Shown one piece after another: positions 1 to 5,928 of a stretch of DNA of 19,494 nucleotides. The stretch's first letter is position 1; each line of letters opens with the position of its first letter. The stretch covers positions 1 to 19,494 of the forward strand of contig JAAFKL010000275.1 of the NCBI GenBank assembly GCA_021399405.1. Reading direction: 5' to 3'. The notes beneath the pieces were generated by a model. The model did not search any database. It had not been told where the DNA came from and saw only the letters and a list, made by a program, of their open reading frames with translations. Made by a program: the position numbers and the translations under genes. Source of the stretch: Candidatus Heimdallarchaeota archaeon. Its GTDB lineage: Archaea > Asgardarchaeota > Heimdallarchaeia > Heimdallarchaeales > Kariarchaeaceae.

Positions 1-570
1 ATTAGACGCATCTTAGATTTCTTCAATTGGGAAATAACATCTGAACTCAATTTCGGACTTTTCATAGTATTATTCACGGTTTTGGTAATCCATGTTTTAG
101 TATTTAAATCTAATTTTGGATTTAAACTCCGTGCAGTTGGTCTAAACCCTACTGCTGCTCAAACTGCAGGTATTAACTCAAAGCAAGTAACAGTTATCGC
201 TATGTCAATTAGTGGTGCACTATCAGGTCTTGCCGGAGCTATATTGGTTTCAGGTGTTCCAACATATCGATATATTACTAGTTTTGAAAGCACTTACGGT
301 TTTGATGGAATTGCAGTTGCATTAATCGGTGCAAATTCTCCAATTCCCATTGCATTTGCGGCTCTTCTTTTTGGATTTCTAAGAGAAGCTGGGCTTAATT
401 TAGAAAGAAACACAGATTTACCATCTGATTTAATCCTAGTTTTCCAAGGCTTTGTGATTTTATTCACTGCAGCCCCCTTAATCGCAAAGAAACTTATGAG
501 CTTTACCGAAAAACAAGTAACTACTATAATACATCACGAGCAGGATGAGCCTGCTGAGGAGGTTAAATAA
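1..570 (+). CDS. ABC transporter permease, BPD_transp_2 family (5' truncated by window edge)
   Basis: The frame is open from base 1 to the TAA at 568-570, giving the last 189 residues. Family members are usually about 350 residues, so roughly the N-terminal half lies outside the window; the TTG at 82 is internal, not a start. The segment GFKLRAVGLNPTAAQTAGIN (from residue 40 of the fragment) is the cytoplasmic coupling loop of branched-chain-amino-acid/sugar-type permeases, which docks on the ATPase. It is followed by hydrophobic helices with the Gly-rich stretch SGALSGLAGA and the segment GFDGIAVALIGANSP. The same loop occurs in the next gene, so the two form a heterodimeric permease pair. 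Paired permeases like this usually belong to BMP-dependent nucleoside (purine) importers; that substrate is inferred, since the ATPase and binding protein are not visible. The stop overlaps the next start (TAATG), so the two are translationally coupled. Confidence 0.88.
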   Translation: MRRILDFFNWEITSELNFGLFIVLFTVLVIHVLVFKSNFGFKLRAVGLNPTAAQTAGINSKQVTVIAMSISGALSGLAGAILVSGVPTYRYITSFESTYGFDGIAVALIGANSPIPIAFAALLFGFLREAGLNLERNTDLPSDLILVFQGFVILFTAAPLIAKKLMSFTEKQVTTIIHHEQDEPAEEVK

Positions 571-2132
571 TGGCATTTATGAATAACCTTAATTTGGTAA
601 TCAACCAAGATGATGAATCACCATCTAGGTCTATCACCATCTTCCGTAAAATTTACAAAGTGATGATAGGATTAATGAAATTCTATTTAGCAATTGAATT
701 AATTATATTTCTCATCTTCCTAATCGATGTTTCATTTGATAAAACGAATCAAGACATTATTGACAGACGAGGTTTATTTTTCACTCTTCCCCTCCTTTTA
801 GGAATTATCCACTCTGTCTTCAACAGAGCAATTGATAGAAAATTAATACAGCTCCCTGAAGAATTAAAATTGAGTAAATTGATGCTCGTTGTGCCTTCTA
901 TCCTTGCCATGTTGAACTTCATAACACTGCGAGGAAACGTAATACCTGATTTCATAGTTTCAATTGTTTTTGGATTAATAATAATGGCAGTCCACAAAGC
1001 TGTAGTTTTCTACTTTGACGTTGATGTTGTGGTTTCATACCTGATTGTGATAATTGGAATATTACTTTTCTTTGGTGATTCAGGTTACATTAATAATTTC
1101 GAAACACCCTTATGGGATTTGATCAAACGCCCTCTAACATTGCGAAATATACTTACATTTTCTCTTCCACTTGCCCTAACTGCCATGGGTGCAGCCTTCA
1201 ACGAAAGAGCAGGAGTAATAAACATAGGATTGGAAGGATTATTAGTTATGAGTGCCTTTGGTGCAATTTACTTTTCAATTCGCTTCGATAATCCATGGAT
1301 GGGTTTACTTGGAGCTGTGTTTATGGGTGGAATGCTAGGTCTTGTACATGGTATTTTAACAATCACAATGAAAGCAGAACAGATCGTAACTGGAGTTGCA
1401 ATTAATTTATTTGCGGCAGGGGCAACTGCGTTACTCACTGCATTGATCTGGACACCAGGTAAATCGGATAGTTTAACCGATTCCCAAGTTTTCGAAAAAA
1501 TTGTAATATTTGATATTCCTATTTTAGGAACAATATTAGAAGCTTTGCAGTTTAAGAATTTCGAAGATTGGTTCTTCGTAGGGTCATTCTTCGGAGAATA
1601 CCCCGATCCATTAATTGTGTTTAACAATCAGACACCCGCAATCTTCCTTGGGATCTTACTTTTACCATTAGGTCATATTCTTCTTTTTAAAACTACAATC
1701 GGTCTTAGAATAAGAGCAATTGGTGAATCCCCACAAGCTGCTGCTACTGCTGGTATAAATGTACACAAATATCAATATTTTGCAGTAATTTTATCTGGAA
1801 TGTTAACTGGTTTTGCAGGAGGTATTATTGCATTCGAACTAAAACTGTTTTTTGCAGAAATGACTCTAGGGCAAGGATTTTATTCCTTAGCAATAATGAT
1901 TTTTGGTAAATGGACAGTTATAGGATCCGTTGGTGCAGCAATTTTCTTTGGTTTTTTTAGAACAATGAGCATAAAAATAGCAGTTAATCCAGATTTAGCT
2001 ACCAACACTCCCCCACCAGTAATTAATGTAATTCCTAATATTCTTGCACTACTAGCACTTGCAGGATTTATTGGAAGAGCAAGACCACCGGCATCTATTG
2101 GGATCCCGTATGATCCGAATGAAGGAGAATAA
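570..2132 (+). CDS. ABC transporter permease, BPD_transp_2 family, with N-terminal membrane extension
   Basis: This is the second permease of the pair, 520 residues. The ATG at 570 shares its A with the upstream TAA and is preceded by a strong Shine-Dalgarno GGAGGT (558-563). The canonical core starts near residue 190: the motif ERAGVINIGLEG (from residue 212) is diagnostic of the nucleoside/simple-sugar permease branch, and GLRIRAIGESPQAAATAGIN (378 on) is the ATPase-coupling loop. The C-terminus ends in a soluble Pro-rich tail. Family members of this type are about 300-320 residues, so residues 1-190 are an addition, with about five hydrophobic segments (near 30-52, 68-86, 104-120, 126-150 and 153-170) and a charged stretch between the first two. 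No fusion partner is recognised in the extension. The role is import of a nucleoside or similar ligand across the cytoplasmic membrane; the substrate is inferred. Confidence 0.9.
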   Translation: MAFMNNLNLVINQDDESPSRSITIFRKIYKVMIGLMKFYLAIELIIFLIFLIDVSFDKTNQDIIDRRGLFFTLPLLLGIIHSVFNRAIDRKLIQLPEELKLSKLMLVVPSILAMLNFITLRGNVIPDFIVSIVFGLIIMAVHKAVVFYFDVDVVVSYLIVIIGILLFFGDSGYINNFETPLWDLIKRPLTLRNILTFSLPLALTAMGAAFNERAGVINIGLEGLLVMSAFGAIYFSIRFDNPWMGLLGAVFMGGMLGLVHGILTITMKAEQIVTGVAINLFAAGATALLTALIWTPGKSDSLTDSQVFEKIVIFDIPILGTILEALQFKNFEDWFFVGSFFGEYPDPLIVFNNQTPAIFLGILLLPLGHILLFKTTIGLRIRAIGESPQAAATAGINVHKYQYFAVILSGMLTGFAGGIIAFELKLFFAEMTLGQGFYSLAIMIFGKWTVIGSVGAAIFFGFFRTMSIKIAVNPDLATNTPPPVINVIPNILALLALAGFIGRARPPASIGIPYDPNEGE

Positions 2133-2145
2133 TTAATAAATACTT

Positions 2146-2176
2146 ACGCAAGTACTATGATTATCTATACTTGCGT
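2146..2176. terminator. Hairpin between convergent genes, probable bidirectional terminator
   Basis: Arms ACGCAAGTA (2146-2154) and TACTTGCGT (2168-2176) are perfect 9-bp complements with a 13-nt loop. On the + side they are followed by the T-rich TATTCATAATTTTT, and on the - side by an A/T-rich tract. The element fills the short gap between the permease stop (2132) and the end of the tatD-like gene (2196), where both transcripts must end. Archaeal termination relies mainly on T-runs, so the hairpin's role is inferred. Confidence 0.5.
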
Positions 2177-2195
2177 TATTCATAATTTTTAGATA

Positions 2196-2963
2196 TTACA
2201 ATCTGTAAAACTTTTCAGCATTTTTTGTAGTTACAGTTCTTATCTCACTAATACTAGTTTCTAATATTTCGCTTAATTTTTTTGCGGCAATTGGTATATT
2301 TGCCGGTGTATTTGGAAATAAATCTTGAGATGGACCACAATAAGGTGAATCCGTCTCTAAGGTAATATTATCCAATTTTGCACGCATTGCAACTTTCCTC
2401 CTACCCCTCCGGATTACAACATTTGTTGGTATAGATATCAAATATCCTAGATCAATTGATTTAGTGATTTGTTCTAAATTACCTTCAAATGAATGTAGAA
2501 GTACAGGAGTTTGGGCATACTTTGTCAAGATATCAAGACAATCAGATTCTGCTTTACGTGAGTGAATGACGAGTGGGATTTGAGTTTCATTTGCTAGTTC
2601 AATAGCATTTTTGAATAATATTTTTTGCCTTTTCTGCAAAGCTTGATCCTTAACCCAGTGATAATCTAACCCTACCTCTCCTATCGCTTTTATCTTGTTT
2701 TTATTTTCACTATTATTTAGTAATATTCTAATTTCCTCTACATCTGTTTGTTTCTCTGCCAATGTCGGCTGCATCCCAAGTGTAACAACCATAGTGTTCT
2801 CAACAAAATTATCAATTAAAAATTGAAATTGTGATGGATCAGAAGCACAATTCACAATTTTGTTTACGTTCACCTTCTTTGCTTTATCAATAATGTCTGC
2901 GATATCTTCCTTATTAAACCAAGGAGGATGAAGATGGCAATGAGCATCAATAAAATATGGCAT
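2196..2963 (-). CDS. tatD: TatD-family metal-dependent hydrolase
   Basis: This 255-residue protein is a full-length member of the TatD family (usual length about 250-265), an amidohydrolase-fold metal-dependent DNase/hydrolase. The metal ligands are in place: DAHCHLH near the N-terminus (HxH), GEVGLDYHW (the bridging Glu), PLVIHSRKA (His), VLLHSFEGN (His) and LETDSPYCGP (Asp). Known members degrade DNA or remove 3' ends; the physiological substrate in archaea is unclear. The ATG at 2963 directly precedes the conserved PYFIDAHCH start. It lies 34 nt after the GTPase gene on the same strand. An A/T-rich box (AAATTTATTG, about 2988-2997) sits about 28 nt from the ATG and there is no clear Shine-Dalgarno, so it may have its own leaderless promoter as well as read-through. 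Confidence 0.93.
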   Translation of the reverse strand: MPYFIDAHCHLHPPWFNKEDIADIIDKAKKVNVNKIVNCASDPSQFQFLIDNFVENTMVVTLGMQPTLAEKQTDVEEIRILLNNSENKNKIKAIGEVGLDYHWVKDQALQKRQKILFKNAIELANETQIPLVIHSRKAESDCLDILTKYAQTPVLLHSFEGNLEQITKSIDLGYLISIPTNVVIRRGRRKVAMRAKLDNITLETDSPYCGPSQDLFPNTPANIPIAAKKLSEILETSISEIRTVTTKNAEKFYRL

Positions 2964-2997
2964 ATTTTATCACGATGTACGCTGATTTACAATAAAT

Positions 2998-3627
2998 TTA
3001 ATCTATTACTTTCAACCATCTCAATATAGTTTCACCCATGGATTCAAAAGCAGTATCAACATTTAGACCATTCAAAGCAGACGTATCAAGATATTTTACG
3101 GTAATTCCAGTTTTTCCAGAATTCTTATTCAATTCCTTCACCAATTTGTCTATATCTTCCCGTGGTACAACCTGTTCTGCTGAATCAACTAGATCATATT
3201 TGTTCCCCAATAGTATTGTGGGAATTTCTCCACGACCAGAATGTTTTTTCAACTCATCCATCCAACTTTTAATATTATCAAATGAGGATGGTCTTGTAAG
3301 ATCAAATACCATTAATGCGCCAAAACAACCTTTGTAATACATTGATCTTACTTGTGAAAATGTACTTTGGCCTGCTAAGTCCCAAATTTGAAAGGTGACA
3401 TTGAATTGTTTTTCACCGAATGTATATTGTTTTTCAGTCGCTGCAAAATCTGCACCAATTGTCATAAGATGATCTTGAGTAAATCCTACGCCAAGATAAT
3501 TTCTCCTCAAATTTGTTTTCCCTACGGCACCGTCTCCCATTAATGTGAGTTTCAGGAAGTAGTTATTTGGTGTTCGATCATCAGTAGTGGGTGGGGAAAT
3601 TGGAATTTTCTTCTTTTTTCTAAACAA
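2998..3627 (-). CDS. Rab/Ras-like small GTPase
   Basis: This 209-residue protein carries a complete Ras-superfamily G domain: G1 GDGAVGKT (31-38), switch I threonine in MTIGADF (T56), G3 WDLAGQ (82-87), G4 NKYD (142-145) and G5 TSAL (182-185). WDLAGQ with the following YYKGCFGALMVFDLT segment is Rab-like. Such GTPases are expanded in Asgard archaea. The N-terminus is polybasic (RKKKK, residues 3-7), and the C-terminus ends WLKVID without a prenylatable cysteine, so membrane contact, if any, would be electrostatic or via partners. The start is TTG at 3627: no in-frame ATG exists nearby, and an AGAAGG Shine-Dalgarno lies about 11 nt upstream with a TATA box about 43 nt upstream. It probably works as a GTP/GDP switch; no GEF or GAP is adjacent. 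TatD follows 34 nt downstream. Confidence 0.93.
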   Translation of the reverse strand: MFRKKKKIPISPPTTDDRTPNNYFLKLTLMGDGAVGKTNLRRNYLGVGFTQDHLMTIGADFAATEKQYTFGEKQFNVTFQIWDLAGQSTFSQVRSMYYKGCFGALMVFDLTRPSSFDNIKSWMDELKKHSGRGEIPTILLGNKYDLVDSAEQVVPREDIDKLVKELNKNSGKTGITVKYLDTSALNGLNVDTAFESMGETILRWLKVID

Positions 3628-3664
3628 GATTGATCGATCCTTCTTGACATAAAGGAAAATAGAA

Positions 3665-3676
3665 GGCTTATAAAAA
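3665..3676 (-). promoter_or_regulatory. TATA box of the small GTPase gene
   Basis: Read on the - strand this is TTTTTATAAGCC, a strong archaeal TATA element centred at about 3670. The TSS would be near 3643, giving a short leader that holds the AGAAGG ribosome site before the TTG start at 3627. The same TTTATAAG core recurs in the divergent promoter at 3851. Confidence 0.55.
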
Positions 3677-3801
3677 CATCGAGAATACCATTTGAAAATA
3701 GATTAGAAATATATTAACTCTATTATTTGAAATATCGATCCAATTATAAAATTAGTAACTTCTTTCAACAAGTGTACTTATCATCAATATTATCCATTTA
3801 A

Positions 3802-3824
3802 AGATAATTTCCATCGAATTATCT
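3802..3824. promoter_or_regulatory. Dyad-symmetric site upstream of the zinc-ribbon gene
   Basis: AGATAATT (3802-3809) and AATTATCT (3817-3824) form a perfect 8-bp inverted repeat with a 7-nt spacer. It lies about 27 bp upstream of the TATA box at 3851, in the divergent intergenic region, where an activator or repressor dimer could bind. A/T-rich sequence produces such dyads by chance fairly often, so the role is inferred. Confidence 0.3.
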
Positions 3825-3850
3825 AACATCATTTGATTCTCGTATCAGCA

Positions 3851-3860
3851 ATTTATAAGT
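3851..3860 (+). promoter_or_regulatory. TATA box of the zinc-ribbon/KPSEL gene
   Basis: ATTTATAAGT, centred about 44 nt upstream of the ATG at 3899. The expected TSS near 3880 leaves a leader of about 19 nt that contains AAGAAGGT, a Shine-Dalgarno-like site 6-7 nt before the ATG. Confidence 0.55.
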
Positions 3861-3898
3861 AATACTAATTTAATTATTATATTACAAAGAAGGTAAAA

Positions 3899-4447
3899 AT
3901 GCATTGCAAAAATTGTAGGGCATATTTTGTCCGTTTCCCATGTCCCGAATGTGGTCAACAAGAAGTTGAACTTCCAAGCAAACCTACTGAAAGTGAATTA
4001 CTTGCAATAACAATCCAGGAAGAATCACTTCAAAAACCTTCAGAGTTAAAAGGTGGTTCTGCAGTAAATCCAATTACAAATACTCCGGACGATCCATCTT
4101 TGGTAAAACCTTCAGAATTAAATCCAGAAAAATTAATTGATCCTAATGACCCATATAACGAAAAAGAGAATTCAGAGACTTTAATGAAGCCTTCAGAATT
4201 AAAAGGAAGATCGTCAGTTAATTTAAGTTCTGAATTGGTTCGAACTACTAGTAAAGTAAAGATTACAAGCGCAAATCTGAAATTACAACCTGTTAAGGAG
4301 ACTATCGGCGATAGGAAGCAAACCAGACATAAACTTTCAAAACCACAACAACTTGAAGGTGAATCTGACGAGGAGTACAAAAAACGTGTCAGGAATACAT
4401 TACTTGAAGTAATGATGCTTCTTGAAAAATTGATTGATGATGAATAA
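3899..4447 (+). CDS. Zinc-ribbon protein with KPSEL repeats
   Basis: This 182-residue protein matches no family I recognise as a whole. Residues 1-20 form a minimal zinc ribbon (C3-x2-C6, C15-x2-C18). The middle is low-complexity and probably disordered, and it carries KPSEL three times (46-50, 70-74, 97-101), each after a short hydrophobic pair and before a variable stretch (two copies continue K-G-x-S-x-V-N). A fourth degenerate copy, LSKPQQLEG, leads into an acidic/basic segment (GESDEEYKKRV) and a C-terminal amphipathic helix LLEVMMLLEKLIDDE. This is an adaptor-like architecture: a metal-binding head, repeated short linear motifs that could each bind a partner, and a helix that could oligomerise. 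A promoter with TATA box and AAGAAGGT Shine-Dalgarno supports expression. The stop lies only 5 nt from the end of the convergent CBS gene. Confidence 0.82.
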   Translation: MHCKNCRAYFVRFPCPECGQQEVELPSKPTESELLAITIQEESLQKPSELKGGSAVNPITNTPDDPSLVKPSELNPEKLIDPNDPYNEKENSETLMKPSELKGRSSVNLSSELVRTTSKVKITSANLKLQPVKETIGDRKQTRHKLSKPQQLEGESDEEYKKRVRNTLLEVMMLLEKLIDDE

Positions 4448-4452
4448 AATTT

Positions 4453-4875
4453 TTACGCGTCAAAAAGAACACTGAAACTATTATGAATTGCAGACATTAG
4501 ATCTCTTAGGTTGAAGAAGCCAACAATTGTCCCATCTTCATTTGTTACTGGTAACCGTCTTATTTTCTTAATTATCATTAGTTGTGTTGCTCGTCCTAAA
4601 ACTGATTTATCTTCAATCGTAATGAGAGGGCTACTCATATAATTTGAAACCGGTTCCATTTCTGCTTGCTTTACAAATGCCTTAACAATATCTCTTTCAG
4701 TCAACATTCCAATTGCATTATCATTTTTCATAACTATTAGAGCACCAATATTATTGTCACTCATTTTTTGCGCTGCAGTTATTAATTTATCATTCACATC
4801 GACCATGATGATTTTATTTTGCATGTAATCTTTAACAGTAGTACTGAAAGAACTCGTCATTGTGAATAATACCAT
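4453..4875 (-). CDS. Two-CBS-domain protein
   Basis: This 140-residue protein is essentially a CBS pair (Bateman module), at residues about 13-68 and 76-135. Signatures are TVKDYMQNKIIMVDVND followed by MSDNNIGALIVMKND and GMLTERDIV, then YMSSPLITIEDK, KIRRLPVTNEDG and GFFNLRDLM. Stand-alone CBS pairs bind adenosine nucleotides (AMP, ATP, SAM) and act as energy or ligand sensors on partner proteins; the partner here is unknown. Two starts are possible: ATG at 4875 and, five codons in, ATG at 4860. Neither has a Shine-Dalgarno. An A/T-rich box at 4889-4897 would suit the 4860 start better (about 33 nt against 18), and the conserved part begins after either. It follows the 99-residue gene on the same strand after a gap of 76 nt. 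Confidence 0.9.
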   Translation of the reverse strand: MVLFTMTSSFSTTVKDYMQNKIIMVDVNDKLITAAQKMSDNNIGALIVMKNDNAIGMLTERDIVKAFVKQAEMEPVSNYMSSPLITIEDKSVLGRATQLMIIKKIRRLPVTNEDGTIVGFFNLRDLMSAIHNSFSVLFDA

Positions 4876-4951
4876 TTGATGGTATTTGTTAATTTTTGTT
4901 TCGCTCTTGTTTATTGTTAGATAAAGTAAGATATTATGTCATTTGAGCAAT

Positions 4952-5251
4952 TTAGTATCTATTATATTTATGACCTTCACGAAGATGGGCATCACTTAGT
5001 TTATCGCCTTCGAGGATCTCCAAGGTCATCCCAATACCGACCCGTTCGCCAGATTTTAGTAGGAATCCTGATTTACAAATACTTTCAGCTTGACGTGAAG
5101 CAGTTCTCCTAGCAATTAAATTCGCTTCGCCAGAGAATCCCAATTTTGCTACTCCCGCGTTCCCACTTGGTATTAATTCTAATGATGCTAAAATATTACC
5201 TTGATTGGCCTCAACAAATTGGCCATCAACATAGTTTAAGGTAGTTGCCAT
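4952..5251 (-). CDS. Conserved-looking small protein of unknown function
   Basis: This 99-residue protein is one I do not recognise. The sequence looks compact and globular: an N-terminal segment likely to form beta strands (LNYVDGQFVEA, ILASLELIPSG), then a segment AGVAKLGFSGEANLIARR, an amphipathic helix TASRQAESICKSG, and a second beta-like stretch GERVGIGMTLEILE. It has no membrane segment or signal peptide, and one cysteine. The start is placed at ATG 5251 because a strong Shine-Dalgarno GGAGAAGGA (5261-5269) sits 9 nt before it; a longer reading from TTG 5281 would bury that site inside the coding region. A TATA-like TTTAATATTT near 5289-5298 lies about 43 nt upstream, giving a leader of about 20 nt. 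The CBS gene follows on the same strand. Confidence 0.75.
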   Translation of the reverse strand: MATTLNYVDGQFVEANQGNILASLELIPSGNAGVAKLGFSGEANLIARRTASRQAESICKSGFLLKSGERVGIGMTLEILEGDKLSDAHLREGHKYNRY

Positions 5252-5260
5252 GTAATCGGT

Positions 5261-5269
5261 TCCTTCTCC
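5261..5269 (-). promoter_or_regulatory. Shine-Dalgarno deciding the start of the 99-residue gene
   Basis: GGAGAAGGA on the - strand, 9 nt before ATG 5251. It is the strongest ribosome site on this strand in the window and argues against the in-frame TTG at 5281. Confidence 0.7.
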
Positions 5270-5343
5270 AATTCTGTGCAAAATTTGTAAATATTAAACT
5301 TAACTACTTCAAATTGTTTTAGAGGTAAAGCTGGACAAATATT

Positions 5344-5718
5344 CTATCTTCGGGGAATTGGAATTTTCTTATCTTTAGATTTTTTGGCTTTTTTACCTTC
5401 GTCACCTAATTGGGAATTTAACAGATCGGCCAAAGTTGTCTCAAGATTGGATGAGTTGATTGAAGAACTTTCAGTCCAAACTTGAATTTCTCTCCTCCAA
5501 CCTTCCAATTGAGATAATCTTTTTTGAATATCAAATATTAGTCTGTTAACAGCAGGATTTCTACTTTCTACTTGATTTTCAGTAACAAGTGCATTCTCTA
5601 ATATTTCAACAATCAATTGACTTCTAGGAATTCCCTCTTTCTCAGCCTGTTTTGTCAAATTATCTCTTAAAGAATTAGGACAGCTGAAAGTTATCCTCGT
5701 GCTTGATTTATCTGCCAT
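5344..5718 (-). CDS. Ribbon-helix-helix (CopG/MetJ-type) DNA-binding protein
   Basis: This 124-residue protein has an N-terminal ribbon-helix-helix fold: strand STRITFSCP (5-13), helix SLRDNLTKQAEKEG (16-29), then the IPRSQLIVEILENAL helix (30-44). Residues 59-110 look helical, with a possible short coiled coil (VNRLIFDIQKRLSQLEGW), and the C-terminus is very basic (KKAKKSKDKK), likely adding non-specific DNA contact. RHH proteins bind DNA as dimers through the antiparallel strand and are often autoregulators. ATG 5718 has no Shine-Dalgarno and lies 27 nt from a TATA box, so the mRNA is probably leaderless. A perfect 10-bp palindrome lies between TATA and start, consistent with autorepression. 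There is no adjacent toxin gene, so a toxin-antitoxin role is not supported. Confidence 0.87.
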   Translation of the reverse strand: MADKSSTRITFSCPNSLRDNLTKQAEKEGIPRSQLIVEILENALVTENQVESRNPAVNRLIFDIQKRLSQLEGWRREIQVWTESSSINSSNLETTLADLLNSQLGDEGKKAKKSKDKKIPIPRR

Positions 5719-5724
5719 ATACAG

Positions 5725-5734
5725 TGATTAATCA
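5725..5734. promoter_or_regulatory. Palindromic operator candidate for the RHH gene
   Basis: TGATTAATCA is a perfect 10-bp palindrome lying between the TATA box (5739-5750) and the ATG (5718) of the RHH gene, over the predicted transcription start. A GTGAT half-element recurs at about 5739 beside the TATA box. A bound RHH dimer here would block initiation; autoregulation is inferred from position. Confidence 0.45.
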
Positions 5735-5738
5735 TTAT

Positions 5739-5750
5739 GTGATATAAATT
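5739..5750 (-). promoter_or_regulatory. TATA box of the RHH gene (leaderless)
   Basis: Read on the - strand: AATTTATATCAC, centred about 27 nt upstream of the ATG at 5718. The transcript should start at or next to the start codon. Confidence 0.5.
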
Positions 5751-5897
5751 ATTCCTATTGAAGCATATACAAACTCCTAATTCGTTATAGAATATTAATA
5801 TTAAACGATAGGATTATACTCTTAAATTTAGAGTACTGCCCGATCCATCATTTGTCAGTTTCGATTAGACACTTGAAAATGGACTCTTCCATTAAAA

Positions 5898-5906
5898 TTT
5901 AAAAAG
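5898..5906 (+). promoter_or_regulatory. TATA box of eutA (leaderless)
   Basis: TTTAAAAAG, centred about 27 nt upstream of ATG 5929. No Shine-Dalgarno lies between, so a leaderless transcript is likely. Confidence 0.45.
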
Positions 5907-5928
5907 CAGGAATTGAAGATAATTCGTT

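Noticed and set aside
1268..1627. A 119-codon - strand frame inside the second permease
   Set aside because: It lies wholly within a clear transporter gene, and its translation looks like antisense of membrane helices.
4030..4380. A 116-codon frame opposite the KPSEL gene
   Set aside because: It mirrors the KPSEL repeats as repeated FNSEGF, the pattern expected of an antisense shadow of a repetitive gene.
5281..5281. TTG at 5281 as start of the 99-residue protein
   Set aside because: The strong Shine-Dalgarno at 5261-5269 would then lie inside the coding region; ATG 5251 fits it.
5344..5718. RHH gene as the antitoxin of a toxin-antitoxin pair
   Set aside because: The next gene downstream does not resemble RelE, ParE, MazF or PIN toxins and is 92 nt away with its own promoter and ribosome site.
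5820..5836. ACTCT-TAAATTT-AGAGT near-palindrome in the RHH/eutA gap
   Set aside because: Only 5-bp arms around a short A/T core, within chance in such sequence and not placed on a promoter element.
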